Numbered from the stretch's first letter, positions 27,951-36,617 are shown. The stretch: DNA of 36,617 nucleotides from JAITWN01 sp964581365 (GCA_964581365.1 CAZOOF010000017.1:1-36617), one strand, 5' to 3'. Numbers and translations are program-made. Notes: generated by a model from the letters alone, not told the origin.

Positions 27951-28654
27951 AGGCGAGCGGAATCCAGCGGGAGGATGCGCCGCGTCTGCGGGTCGAGGAC
28001 CTGCATTATTCCTACATGGAGGGTGGCGGCCACCGCCAGGTTCTGCGCGGCGTCTCACTCGAACTGCGGGGCGGCGAATGTCTCGCCCTGATCGGTCGCA
28101 GCGGCTCGGGCAAGTCCACCCTGCTCAACCTGATAGCCGGGATCGAAACACCCGCGTCCGGTTCGGTCGTGCTGGCCGGACACGAGCTCACCGCCATGAA
28201 TGAGCGCGAGCGCACCCTGCTGCGCCGCCGGCACATCGGTTTCGTTCACCAGTCGTTCAATCTGCTGCCGGAACTCACGGTAGCCGAAAACCTGCGGCTG
28301 CCACTGCAGCTCAATCGTATGGACCCCGGTCCCGTTGGCTCGCTCCTCGCAGCCGTCGGTCTGGCCGATCGTGCCGGCGCCTACCCGGATCAGCTGTCGG
28401 GTGGCGAGCAGCAGCGCGTGGCGATTGCCCGGGCGCTGGTCCATGACCCGGCGCTGGTTCTCGCCGACGAACCGACCGGCAGCCTGGACGCCGTGACCGG
28501 CCGGGAAGTACTCGATCTGCTGCTGAATCTGGTCCGCGCCCGGGGCCGCATGCTGCTGCTGGTGACGCACGCCCCGGAGTTGGTCGAGGCCGCGGACCGC
28601 ACCGTGACCCTGGTCGATGGACAGCTGCTTGCCGGCAGCCGGGCGCTCCGGTGA
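27944..28654 (+). CDS. ABC transporter ATP-binding protein (LolD/MacB type)
   Basis: A 236-residue ATPase with Walker A GRSGSGKST (51-59), Q-loop in GFVHQSFNLLPELTVAENL, signature LSGGEQQRVAIARAL, Walker B LVLADEPTGSLD and the H-loop LLVTHAPEL. The DEPTGSLD and FNLLPELT forms place it with LolD/MacB/YbbA ATPases, which serve FtsX-type permeases without moving substrate across the inner membrane. The permease gene follows with a 4-base overlap (GTGA). With the downstream secreted protein it forms a three-gene operon. Confidence 0.94.
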   Translation: MIQASGIQREDAPRLRVEDLHYSYMEGGGHRQVLRGVSLELRGGECLALIGRSGSGKSTLLNLIAGIETPASGSVVLAGHELTAMNERERTLLRRRHIGFVHQSFNLLPELTVAENLRLPLQLNRMDPGPVGSLLAAVGLADRAGAYPDQLSGGEQQRVAIARALVHDPALVLADEPTGSLDAVTGREVLDLLLNLVRARGRMLLLVTHAPELVEAADRTVTLVDGQLLAGSRALR

Positions 28655-31170
28655 GCACCGCGTTTCTCGCCTCCATCCGCTACTACGGTCATCACCCCTG
28701 GCAGTTGATCCTGGCGTTGTTCGGGATCGCACTCGGCGCCGCCATGGTGGTTTCGATCGAACTGGCGACCGGCAGCGCGCAGCGCGCCTTCGACCGCTCG
28801 CTCGATACTCTCACCGGCGCGGCGACTCATCGCATCATCGGTCATGGCGGCGCAGTTCCCGATGAGATCTACGCCGCGCTTCGCCGCGCCGGCTTTCGCC
28901 ATATCGCTCCTGTGGTCGAGGCCTATGGACGGGTGGGTGGCGAAACCCTACACCTCATCGGCGTGGATCCCTTCGCCGAGTCTGGCTTCCGCGATTATCT
29001 GCGCGGCGGACAGGACGATGCCACCCGGTTGATCGTCGAGCCGGAGAGCGCATTCATCCCCGCGGCCGTTGCGGATCGTCTCGGCGTGACGAAGGGCGAC
29101 AGTCTGCCCATCGAGATCGGTGAGCGACTGGCACGGCTGAGCATCGCCGGAATCATCGACAGCGAAGAAGTCGCCGGCACCGACGGCCTCATCATCACCG
29201 ATATCGCCACTGCTCAGGAACTGGCGGGAATGATCGGACGATTGAGCTGGATCGACGTGCGCTTTCCGTCCGTCCCGGATGACACGGACTCATACGCCGC
29301 GCTGACAGCGGCCCTGCCCTCCTCGGTTTCGCTCGTGCCCTCCGAGGCCCGCGGCCATGCGCTGCGGCAAATGACCGCGGCCTTTCACACCAATCTGCGC
29401 GCGATGAGCCTGCTCGCGCTCCTGGTCGGGAGCTTCCTCGTCTACAGCACCATGCGTTTCGCCGTGGTACAGCGCAGGGAACGCTTTGGCCTTATGCGCC
29501 TGGCCGGCGTGACGCAGCGCGGTGTGCTGCTGATTGTGCTGCTCGAGGCGCTGTTCATCGGTACGCTCGGAGCTCTGGCGGGAGTCGCCGGCGGCGTGCT
29601 GATCGGAGAATGGCTGCTCGGACTGGTCACGCGTACCGTCAGCGACCTCTACTTCGCGCAATCGGTCGGCACGACGGAGGTCGATCTCGAGCTGCTGTTG
29701 CGGGGATTCGCACCGGTGATGCTGGCTACTCTGGGTGCGGCATGGATACCGGCGCGCGAGGCCGCCGGCGCCGCACCGGTGACCGCGCTGCGCCGCTCCG
29801 CTTTCGAGGAACGCAGCCGTCACGGCGCCTGGCGCGGCAGCATGCTCGCCCTGCTCGCCTTCGGCGCGGCAGGCGTCGTGCTGCTGGCATCCGAGCGCTC
29901 GCTGATCGCCGCCTTCGCCGGCCTGTTTCTGTTCGTGCTCGGCGTCGCCCTGCTCGTTCCGCAGGCCATAACCCTGCTGGCGAAGTGGTGTGCGAAGGCG
30001 GTGCGCCGGTCCGGCAATACCGTCATGCAGCTTGCCCTCGCCGGAATTCCCGCCTCGATCAGCCGCACCGGTGTGGCGGTAGCCGCCCTGACCATCGCAG
30101 TGACGGCCGCCATCGGTGTAGGGCTGATGATCGCGAGCTTTCGCGTCGCGGTGGATGACTGGCTGCAGGCGACATTGCAGGCCGACATCTACGTCTCGAG
30201 CCCCTCCACCGGTTCACGCTCCAATCCGTCCGAAATCGATGCCACCGTCGTCCAGCGTCTCATCGCTCATCCCGCAGTGCTCGCACACACCAGCGGCCGC
30301 CTGATCAATCTCGAAACAGGAGCTGGCTTCACCGAGCTGTTCGTCCTTGGACTGCCCTCTCAGGTCCAGCCATGGCACCGACTGAGCGAGACGCTTCCTG
30401 ATGCCTGGGAGCGCTTCCGTCGCGGAGAGGGCGTACTGGTATCACAGCCCTACGCCTGGCATCACCGGGTTGGTGCCGGCGATCACATCACCCTGCCGAC
30501 CAGCGAAGGCCTGCGCCCGTTCGTCGTCCTCGCCGTCTACCTGGATTATCGCGGCGGCACCGGGCAGGTGCTGATGTCCCGCTTCCTCTACGAGCGCCTG
30601 TATGACGATACCGCGATCGGCAGTCTCGGTCTGTATCTTGCCGCTGATGCCGACACCGATGAGGTCATGCAGGAGCTGAGAGACCTGGTATCGCACTCCA
30701 CCGCGATGAACCGCGTCCAATCCAGTCAGGCGCTGCGCGAGCTTTCTCTCACCATCTTCGACCGGACTTTCACCGTGACCGGGGTGCTCCGGATCATCGC
30801 CCTGCTCGCCGCGATCGCCGGGATACTCGGCGCGATGATGGCTCTGCAGCTGGAGCGGAGGATTGCGCTCGCCACCTTGAGGACGCTGGGAATGACGCCG
30901 GGTGATGTCTTCAGGCTGGTCGTCATTCAGACCGGAATTCTCGGCGCCCTCGCCGGTCTGCTAGCTCTCCCCGCCGGGGTGCTGCTCTCGGTCCTGCTGG
31001 TGAAGGTCATCAACTTGCGCTCGTTCGGCTGGACCATGCCGACGGGCATTGACGGGACGGTACTCGCCGAAGGCCTGGCTGCAGCACTGATCACCGCGCT
31101 CACCGCCAGCCTGTATCCCGCCTGGCGCGCTGCACGGGCGACTCCTGCCGCCGCACTGAGGAACGAATGA
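28651..31170 (+). CDS. ABC transporter permease, double FtsX type
   Basis: An 839-residue permease starting at GTG 28651 within the stop of the ATPase gene. It has an N-terminal membrane helix, a periplasmic domain (about residues 45-245), a first FtsX core (about 250-370), a middle helix pair, a second periplasmic domain and a second FtsX core (about 690-830) ending in LYPAWRAARATPAAALRNE. This two-core layout is that of the YbbP family. Such proteins are thought to pass mechanical force to the periplasm or extract lipids or lipoproteins from the membrane. The substrate is not known here. Confidence 0.92.
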   Translation: MSTAFLASIRYYGHHPWQLILALFGIALGAAMVVSIELATGSAQRAFDRSLDTLTGAATHRIIGHGGAVPDEIYAALRRAGFRHIAPVVEAYGRVGGETLHLIGVDPFAESGFRDYLRGGQDDATRLIVEPESAFIPAAVADRLGVTKGDSLPIEIGERLARLSIAGIIDSEEVAGTDGLIITDIATAQELAGMIGRLSWIDVRFPSVPDDTDSYAALTAALPSSVSLVPSEARGHALRQMTAAFHTNLRAMSLLALLVGSFLVYSTMRFAVVQRRERFGLMRLAGVTQRGVLLIVLLEALFIGTLGALAGVAGGVLIGEWLLGLVTRTVSDLYFAQSVGTTEVDLELLLRGFAPVMLATLGAAWIPAREAAGAAPVTALRRSAFEERSRHGAWRGSMLALLAFGAAGVVLLASERSLIAAFAGLFLFVLGVALLVPQAITLLAKWCAKAVRRSGNTVMQLALAGIPASISRTGVAVAALTIAVTAAIGVGLMIASFRVAVDDWLQATLQADIYVSSPSTGSRSNPSEIDATVVQRLIAHPAVLAHTSGRLINLETGAGFTELFVLGLPSQVQPWHRLSETLPDAWERFRRGEGVLVSQPYAWHHRVGAGDHITLPTSEGLRPFVVLAVYLDYRGGTGQVLMSRFLYERLYDDTAIGSLGLYLAADADTDEVMQELRDLVSHSTAMNRVQSSQALRELSLTIFDRTFTVTGVLRIIALLAAIAGILGAMMALQLERRIALATLRTLGMTPGDVFRLVVIQTGILGALAGLLALPAGVLLSVLLVKVINLRSFGWTMPTGIDGTVLAEGLAAALITALTASLYPAWRAARATPAAALRNE

Positions 31171-31171
31171 C

Positions 31172-32362
31172 ATGCGCCGGCTTCTGCTGATATCGATCAT
31201 CGCGCTGGTGCCGGTAGCCGCGCTACTGTCATGGATGCAGCAGCGCGCGGACACCGACAGCGCTGATGACTCGCGGCGCTTCGATCTTGCCGAACTCCTT
31301 GGAACCGATGCCCGCGGACTCGCTGATCACGCTCCGGACCAGGGCTATGCCGCAGTGCTCGCACCCCGGCCGATGAGCTTCCCCCGCGATCATGGACCCC
31401 ACCCGCATTACCGCAGCGAGTGGTGGTATTTCACCGGCAACCTCGCCGACGCCAATGGACGCCGCTTCGGCTATCAGTGGGTCCTGTTCCGGCTTGCCCT
31501 GTCACCGGACGCACCGGCGCGGCAGTCCGACTGGGGCACACGCCAGGCCTACATGGCGCATTTCGCCATCACCGATCCCGAAGCCGGCCACTTCCATGCC
31601 TTTGAACGCTTTGCTCGCGGCGCCGCCGGCCTGGCCGGCGCCAGGGGCGAGCCGCTCGATCTGTGGCTGGAGGACTGGTCGCTGCGCGAGAATCCAGAGA
31701 CCGGGATCTGGCGTCTGCGCGCCCGGGAACGGGACATCGAAATCGACCTCGAACTCACTGCCGCACGGCCGCCCGTACTGCAGGGGGATCGCGGCTACAG
31801 CCAGAAGAGCGCAGCCCCCGGCAATGCCTCCCATTACTACTCCATCAGCCGTCTCGACACCCATGGTATACTCCGCGCGGACGGACGCCAGCATCAGGTA
31901 CGCGGACTTTCCTGGCTCGACCGGGAGTGGGGAACCAGCGCGCTGGCGAATGACCAGCTCGGCTGGGACTGGTTCGCCCTGCAGCTCGATGATGGCACCG
32001 ATCTGATGGTCTACCTGCTGCGCCGCAAGGATGGCGGCATCGATCCTTTCAGCGCCGGAATGCTGATCAGCGCTGAGAGTTCGACACCCCTGACCGCTGA
32101 CGATGTCTCGGTCGACGTCCTCGCCCACTGGACCAGCCCCGATGGCGTGCGTTATCCCGCCCGCTGGCGCATCGACGTACCGGAGCACCAACTGACACTG
32201 GACGTTCGCCCGCTGCTTGCCGGACAGGAGCTCGATCTCTCGGTGCGCTACTGGGAAGGCGCCGTTCAGATCAGTGGGCGGCACGGCGAGGCGCCGGTCG
32301 GTGGACATGGATATGTAGAGCTGGTCGGCTATGCAGGGGCTGATCGATCCCGGCACAGGTAA
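31172..32362 (+). CDS. AttH/CrtC-type lipocalin-like secreted protein
   Basis: A 396-residue protein with an N-terminal membrane anchor or signal (MRRLLLISIIALVPVAALLSW). Motifs of the AttH/carotenoid 1,2-hydratase-like fold are present: FPRDHGPHPHYRSEWWYFTGNL, GYQWVLFRLAL, YMAHFAITD, then GYSQKS...SHYYSISRL, LSWLDREWGTS and GWDWFALQLDDGTDLMVYLLR. Relatives are annotated as secreted hydrolases or hydroxyneurosporene synthases, but activity is unproven for the AttH group. It starts 1 base after the permease stop. The set ATPase-permease-AttH recurs in many proteobacteria and suggests a periplasmic step in handling a lipid-like compound. Confidence 0.88.
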   Translation: MRRLLLISIIALVPVAALLSWMQQRADTDSADDSRRFDLAELLGTDARGLADHAPDQGYAAVLAPRPMSFPRDHGPHPHYRSEWWYFTGNLADANGRRFGYQWVLFRLALSPDAPARQSDWGTRQAYMAHFAITDPEAGHFHAFERFARGAAGLAGARGEPLDLWLEDWSLRENPETGIWRLRARERDIEIDLELTAARPPVLQGDRGYSQKSAAPGNASHYYSISRLDTHGILRADGRQHQVRGLSWLDREWGTSALANDQLGWDWFALQLDDGTDLMVYLLRRKDGGIDPFSAGMLISAESSTPLTADDVSVDVLAHWTSPDGVRYPARWRIDVPEHQLTLDVRPLLAGQELDLSVRYWEGAVQISGRHGEAPVGGHGYVELVGYAGADRSRHR

Positions 32363-32410
32363 AGAGAACGGATGAAAGAGCAACCTCGACGCACCCCCGC
32401 GGCGCCTGAA

Positions 32411-32436
32411 CGATCCGAAGCGCGGATCGCTTTTTC
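32411..32436 (+). terminator. Rho-independent terminator after the ABC/AttH operon
   Basis: CGATCCG (32411-32417), a 5-base loop and CGGATCG (32423-32429) are followed by CTTTTTC. The site lies 49 bases behind the stop of the AttH-like gene and before rimO. Confidence 0.85.
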
Positions 32437-32488
32437 ATCGTTTCTTCTTATCCGCAATAATGCCCTGATCTGACAGGACCGGCTTTCC

Positions 32489-33820
32489 ATGACACACAAT
32501 GTTCCCAAGGTCGGCTTCGTCAGCCTGGGTTGCCCCAAGGCGACAGTCGATTCAGAACGCATCATCACCCGCCTTCGCGCCGAGGGCTACGACATCAGCC
32601 CGAGTTACGAACAGGCCGATCTGGTGGTGGTCAATACCTGCGGCTTCATCGATGATGCGGTCGAGGAATCGCTCGATGCGATCGGCGAAGCCCTGGCCGA
32701 GAACGGTCGTGTCATCGTTACCGGCTGTCTGGGTGCACGACGCGACGTCGTCATCGACGCCCATCCCGAAGTTCTGGCGGTAACCGGCCCGCACGCGCTC
32801 GAGGAAGTCATGGCCGCCGTCCATGAGCACGTTCCGCCTCCACCCCACGATCCCTTCACCAGTCTGGTCCCGCCTCAAGGCATCCGGCTGACACCCCGTC
32901 ACTACGCCTGGCTGAAGATCTCCGAAGGCTGCAATCATCGCTGCACCTTCTGCATCATTCCGTCGCTGCGCGGCGACCTGGTGAGCCGCCCGGTGGGCGA
33001 AGTGATGGAAGAAGCTGCGAGACTGGTCGATGCCGGCGTAAAGGAACTGCTCGTCATCTCGCAGGACACCAGCGCCTACGGCGTCGATATGCGCTATCGA
33101 ACCGGTTTCTGGCGCGGGCGTCCGCTGAAGACACGCTTTCTCGAACTGACCCGCGCGCTGGGCGAACTCGGGGTCTGGGTGCGGCTGCATTACGTCTATC
33201 CCTATCCTCACGTCGATGAGGTCATTCCTCTGATGGCCGAGGGCAAGATCCTTCCCTATCTCGATGTACCGCTGCAGCACGCCAGCCCGCGCATTCTGAA
33301 AGCGATGAAAAGACCCGCAGCGAGTGCGGATATGCTGGCGCGCATCCGACAGTGGCGCGAGATCTGTCCCGATATCACTCTGCGCAGTACTTTCATCGTC
33401 GGCTTCCCGGGGGAGACCGAGGACGACTTCGAGCGGCTGCTCGACTTCCTCGGTGAAGCCGAACTCGATCGCGTCGGCTGTTTTCCCTACTCGCCCGTCG
33501 AAGGAGCTGCCGCCAACGGATTGCCGGATCCGGTCCCGGAAGAAGTGCGACAGGAACGCTGGGAACGCTTCATGGCATTGCAGGCCGGAATCAGTGCAAA
33601 CCGCCTGCAACGCTTCGTTGGCCGCACCATTGCAGTGCTCATCGACGAGCAGGACGAGAACGGCACGCTGATCGGACGCAGCATGGCCGATGCCCCCGGC
33701 ATCGATGGAGTCGTGCGTATCAGCGGCGGGAATGACGCAAAGCCCGGGGATCTGATCACGGTACGGGTTACTGCGGCTTCCGATTACGATCTCGAGGGCA
33801 GGGCCGAGCCGATGCGCTGA
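32489..33820 (+). CDS. rimO: ribosomal protein S12 methylthiotransferase RimO
   Basis: The 443-residue radical SAM enzyme adds a methylthio group to the conserved Asp of ribosomal protein S12. The N-terminal UPF0004 domain holds the auxiliary cluster cysteines C15 (SLGCPKATVDSE), C51 (VVNTCGF) and C80 (VTGCLG). The radical SAM motif is C148-x3-C152-x2-C155 in EGCNHRCTFCIIPSLRG. The SLGCPKATVDSE and ISQDTSAYGVD forms separate RimO from MiaB. A C-terminal TRAM domain (about 375-440) follows. The gene stands alone between a terminator and a 121-base gap. Confidence 0.96.
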   Translation: MTHNVPKVGFVSLGCPKATVDSERIITRLRAEGYDISPSYEQADLVVVNTCGFIDDAVEESLDAIGEALAENGRVIVTGCLGARRDVVIDAHPEVLAVTGPHALEEVMAAVHEHVPPPPHDPFTSLVPPQGIRLTPRHYAWLKISEGCNHRCTFCIIPSLRGDLVSRPVGEVMEEAARLVDAGVKELLVISQDTSAYGVDMRYRTGFWRGRPLKTRFLELTRALGELGVWVRLHYVYPYPHVDEVIPLMAEGKILPYLDVPLQHASPRILKAMKRPAASADMLARIRQWREICPDITLRSTFIVGFPGETEDDFERLLDFLGEAELDRVGCFPYSPVEGAAANGLPDPVPEEVRQERWERFMALQAGISANRLQRFVGRTIAVLIDEQDENGTLIGRSMADAPGIDGVVRISGGNDAKPGDLITVRVTAASDYDLEGRAEPMR

Positions 33821-33941
33821 CTCTGGTCCGCTTCTTGGATGTCTGCGGAATGATCCAGGTTTCATCGGCTTGCAATCTTCACCCGTAAGAATTACTGTTG
33901 AAACCGGTCTGGAATAAATCCAAGAATCAAGGACCCGCGGC

Positions 33942-35831
33942 ATGAAGAATTCTCTCGAGACGGAGAAGTCTGTAACCGAAACGGTTCCCAGATATTTTCC
34001 AGAGACCGCCGATCTGATCGTCGCCTGCCTCGAACGGATAGGCGTCGAATATGTCTTCGGTGTACCCGGCGGCGCTATAGAACCACTCTACAACGCGCTG
34101 GCCCGCAGTCAGCGCCGCGGCCGCATCTTCCCCATCATCGCGCGTCACGAATCGGGCGCCGTCTTCATGGCGGATGGCTATGCCCGGGATTCAGGACGCC
34201 TTGCCGTATGCTGCACTACCACCGGCCCCGGCGTGACCAACGCCATCACCGGAGTCGCCAGCGCTTACCAGGACGAGATCCCCATGCTCGTCATCACCGC
34301 GCAGACTCCGCTCGAATCCTTCGGCCGCGGCGCCGTTCAGGAATCATCGTGCACCGGTATAGATACCGTGGCGATGATGACCCACTGCACGCACTACAAC
34401 ACCCTCGTTTCGCATCCCGGACAGCTCGAACGCAAGCTGGGCGCAGCGATAACGATGGCGGTCCAGGCGCGTGGTCCGGTTCATCTCAGCATACCGCTCG
34501 ACATCATGCGGGCGCCGTATCAGACCAGCACCTCGCTGGAGCGGTTCGAGACGCTGTTCCAGCCAGCGCGCACCGTAGATCCGGAGCGCCTCGATGCGCT
34601 TCATGCCAGGATTCGCGCCGCATCCCGTATCGTGGTCATCGTCGGTGAGGGATGCCGCGAAGATACCGCTAGGGTGATCGAGTTCGCCGAACGCACCGGC
34701 GCCGTCGTGGTCACCACCCCGCAGGGCAAGGGCCTGGTAGACCCCTACCATTCCCACTATCGCGGCGTCTGCGGTCTCGCCGGTCATCGCCGGGCGCGCG
34801 ACCTGCTGCTCCATCCCTCGGTAGACCTGGTCATCCTGATCGGATCGACTCTCGACGATCAGGCCGGTCAGGGCTGGCTGCACGAACCGGCGCTGCGGGG
34901 GAAGTTCATACACGTCGATGCCCTCGCCCGCCATTTCGCCCGTTCCCAGCACGCCGAACTGCACGTTTGCGGGCACATCGGACTGATCTTCTCGATGCTG
35001 AACGCACAGATCGGCAACGGCGCAGAGGCGGCATGGGACTGCGCCACATCCACGGCAGCGCACAACATCGTTCCCTTCGAGCGCCGTCAAGGCGACCGGA
35101 GGCACAGGGGCGCCGCGGGCCATGGTCCCATCGAACGCCGTCAAGGCGACCGGCGTCTGTCGAGCATCGGACCACGGCTGCGGCGCGCATTCACCCTGAA
35201 CGACGAACACAAGTGCAGCGGCAGCGACGATGCCGCGATCAAACCACAGCGCCTGATGCAGGAGCTGTCCCGGATCATGCCCGCCGGCACCCGCTTTCTC
35301 GCCGATATAGGCAACAGTTTTCTCTGGGGCATCCATTACCTCCACCCCGCCCAGGACGGCAGTTCCGGGGCAGTTGATTACTTCCGCACCAGCATGGGAT
35401 TCGCATCCATGGGCTGGTCCATCGGCGCTGCGGTCGGCACGGCGATCAGCGACTCCTCCACTCCTGTCGTCTGCCTCGTCGGCGACGGCAGCTTCCTCAT
35501 GAGCGGACAGGAGATCACCACGGCGATCATGTGCGAAGCACCGGTGATATTCGTCGTGCTCAACGACCAGGCCCTGGGAACCGTAAAACATGGCCAACGT
35601 CTCGCCGGCGCCGAGCGCATCGGATTCGAACTGCCGCCGATCGATTTCGCCGGCATGGCGCAGGCCATGGGAGTCGCCGCATATCGCGTCGCCACCGTGA
35701 ACGAACTGCGCGATATCGATTTCTCACGCCTGGCACGGCGTCGCGGTCCAAGCCTCATCGATGTCCGCATCGACGACAGCGAGGCTCCGCCGCTCTCCGA
35801 ACGACTGGACATGCTGGCGACCTCCTCTTGA
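33942..35831 (+). CDS. thiamine-diphosphate enzyme, acetolactate-synthase-like, with a repeat insert
   Basis: A 629-residue TPP enzyme. The N-terminal PYR domain has FGVPGGAIEPLYNAL and the catalytic Glu70 in ARHESGAVFMADGYAR. The middle domain has GEGCREDTARVIEF and PQGKGLVDP, and the PP domain has GDG (514-516) and Asn541, the metal/TPP motif with the usual spacing. It most resembles acetolactate synthase catalytic subunits but is longer (they have about 550-590 residues), mainly because of a linker at about 365-425 that carries two identical ERRQGDRR segments (380-387 and 398-405). No regulatory ilvN/ilvH-like gene follows; instead a citrate-synthase-like gene overlaps its stop. The substrate is therefore uncertain. 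Confidence 0.85.
   Translation: MKNSLETEKSVTETVPRYFPETADLIVACLERIGVEYVFGVPGGAIEPLYNALARSQRRGRIFPIIARHESGAVFMADGYARDSGRLAVCCTTTGPGVTNAITGVASAYQDEIPMLVITAQTPLESFGRGAVQESSCTGIDTVAMMTHCTHYNTLVSHPGQLERKLGAAITMAVQARGPVHLSIPLDIMRAPYQTSTSLERFETLFQPARTVDPERLDALHARIRAASRIVVIVGEGCREDTARVIEFAERTGAVVVTTPQGKGLVDPYHSHYRGVCGLAGHRRARDLLLHPSVDLVILIGSTLDDQAGQGWLHEPALRGKFIHVDALARHFARSQHAELHVCGHIGLIFSMLNAQIGNGAEAAWDCATSTAAHNIVPFERRQGDRRHRGAAGHGPIERRQGDRRLSSIGPRLRRAFTLNDEHKCSGSDDAAIKPQRLMQELSRIMPAGTRFLADIGNSFLWGIHYLHPAQDGSSGAVDYFRTSMGFASMGWSIGAAVGTAISDSSTPVVCLVGDGSFLMSGQEITTAIMCEAPVIFVVLNDQALGTVKHGQRLAGAERIGFELPPIDFAGMAQAMGVAAYRVATVNELRDIDFSRLARRRGPSLIDVRIDDSEAPPLSERLDMLATSS
35077..35153 (+). repeat. direct repeat inside the TPP enzyme gene
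   Basis: Copies at 35077-35099 and 35131-35153 are 23 bases long and differ at one base; the shared core is CGCCGTCAAGGCGACCGG. The period is 54 bases, or 18 codons. Both encode ERRQGDRR in the interdomain linker. Confidence 0.85.
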
Positions 35832-36617
35832 AGCGTGAAACCATCCGCAGCCGCATCCGGCACGAAGAAGCAGAAGCCGACAACCCGTTTGCGGCGGCCC
35901 GCTGCTATTGCCATGGCTATGATGTCTACGGAGACGTCCTCGGCCGCGCCGACTGGTCCGAGTATCTGTATCTGCTTTTCCGCGGCGAACGCCCCGATGC
36001 CACTCGCCGTCGCCTTCTCAACGACCTCGCGGTAGCGCTCGCCGATCCCGGCCCACGCGATCACAGCGTGCTCGCCGCCATGAACGGCGGTGTCGGCGGA
36101 TCACACGCAGCCGCCTGCCTCATGGCCGCGCTCGGGGTCGGCGCCGGACAGCTCGGCGGCGGACGTGAAGTCGTGCTGGCGATGGAACTGTGGAACCGCT
36201 GCGAGCGCGATATCGAAGCCTGGCGCCGGGAGCTCTCCGCGCCGGCGCCGGCCGAGCGCGCCGATGTATGGCCGGAGATGGAGCATGCTCCCGGATTCGA
36301 CCCGCATGGAAAGAGCTGCCCTGCCCCAGTGCGCCAGACGCTCGAACACCTCGCATCGATCGATGACAGCGAGGCACTGACCTGGCTCCGCGATCATCGC
36401 CCGGCGCTCGAGGACATCATTCGTCGCCCGCTGGCGATGACCGGCGTGGCTGCGGCCGCCTTCATCGATCTCGGCTTCACGCCGGCCCAGGCCGAATACA
36501 TCTACCTGATCTTGCGCCTTCCCGGCGCCGCAGCGCATGCGCTCGAACAACAGGAGTTCGGCTTCCGCCACTTCCCGTTCTTCCAGAATGCGGTGCATCT
36601 GACGGATGATCCAGGAC
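35828..36617 (+). CDS. citrate-synthase-fold (citryl-CoA lyase-like) protein, cut by window end
   Basis: The frame runs from a TTG at 35828, which overlaps the TPP gene stop as TTGA, to the window end (263 codons, no stop). The fold is recognised from GYDVYGDVLGRADWSEYLYLLFRGERP (30-56), the helix pair GSHAAACLMAALGVGAGQLGGGREV (91-115), and the C-terminal PLAMTGVAAAAFIDLGFTPAQAEYIYLILRLPGAAAHALEQ (201-241), as in citryl-CoA lyases and citrate synthases. Yet the usual HGGA reads GGGR (110-113) and the usual Asp before the last helix pair (N-I/V-D) is Thr205. His160 in FDPHGKSCPAP could match the second catalytic His. It may be a non-catalytic partner or have other chemistry. Confidence 0.75.
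   Translation, partial: MKRETIRSRIRHEEAEADNPFAAARCYCHGYDVYGDVLGRADWSEYLYLLFRGERPDATRRRLLNDLAVALADPGPRDHSVLAAMNGGVGGSHAAACLMAALGVGAGQLGGGREVVLAMELWNRCERDIEAWRRELSAPAPAERADVWPEMEHAPGFDPHGKSCPAPVRQTLEHLASIDDSEALTWLRDHRPALEDIIRRPLAMTGVAAAAFIDLGFTPAQAEYIYLILRLPGAAAHALEQQEFGFRHFPFFQNAVHLTDDPG

Noticed and set aside
33821..33941. Promoter before the TPP enzyme
   Set aside because: TTGCAA and TTGAAA can serve as -35 candidates, but the matching -10 boxes are poor and no choice can be defended.
32552..33943. Open frame of 463 codons opposite rimO
   Set aside because: Antisense shadow with no recognisable motif; rimO is certain on the other strand. The same applies to the frames opposite the ATPase (4196-5530), mltG (7770-9278) and the TPP enzyme (34344-35597).

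Overview
The window is a join of two unrelated pieces of DNA. Bases 1-3345 are AT-rich and carry genes of a Bacteroidota (Flavobacterium-like) organism: an S46 exopeptidase, a DUF3784-like membrane protein, a lipoprotein and a broken C10 cysteine protease. From base 3346 on the DNA is GC-rich and has the gene order of a gammaproteobacterium. The switch is abrupt. It cuts a P-type ATPase inside a conserved membrane block and the C10 protease right after its start codon. Genes are also cut at both window ends, and the total size (36.6 kb) is that of a fosmid insert, so a chimeric clone or a misassembly is the simplest explanation. The host of the large part looks like an environmental gammaproteobacterium (Chromatiales or a relative is my guess), because it has yceD-rpmF-plsX-fabHDG-acpP-fabF-pabC-mltG-tmk-holB-pilZ in one run and a proteobacterial Mrp operon with fused MrpA/MrpB.

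Layout: (1) 1-3345, minus strand, Bacteroidota fragment. (2) 3346-5515, minus, truncated cation P-type ATPase. (3) 5621-17480, minus, a long fatty-acid/lipid, folate, cell-wall and replication run read from yceD towards pilZ. It starts at a strong sigma70-like promoter that leaves YceD almost leaderless, and pabB sits between fabF and pabC. (4) 17557-18192, plus, yceF/maf, divergent from yceD. (5) 18196-21110, minus, a PA0069-type radical SAM protein with a quinone-oxidoreductase-like enzyme, and a TerC-family membrane protein. (6) 21277-27238, plus, Mrp Na+(K+)/H+ antiporter operon (AB fusion, C, D, E, F, G) plus a small unknown eighth gene. (7) 27239-27937, minus, rhomboid protease. (8) 27944-32362, plus, an ABC ATPase / FtsX permease / AttH-type secreted protein operon closed by an intrinsic terminator. 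(9) 32489-33820, rimO. (10) 33942-36617, a TPP-dependent acetolactate-synthase-like enzyme coupled to a citrate-synthase-fold protein cut by the window end.

The least explained part is the last pair. The TPP enzyme has an insert with two identical ERRQGDRR motifs, and the coupled citrate-synthase-like protein appears to lack the family's catalytic residues. Other points of interest are the small gene at the end of the Mrp operon, the dyad holding both start codons of the rhomboid/ABC divergent pair, and hairpins around acpP. No tRNA, rRNA, CRISPR array or insertion sequence was seen, and no stretch above 300 bases is without a gene.
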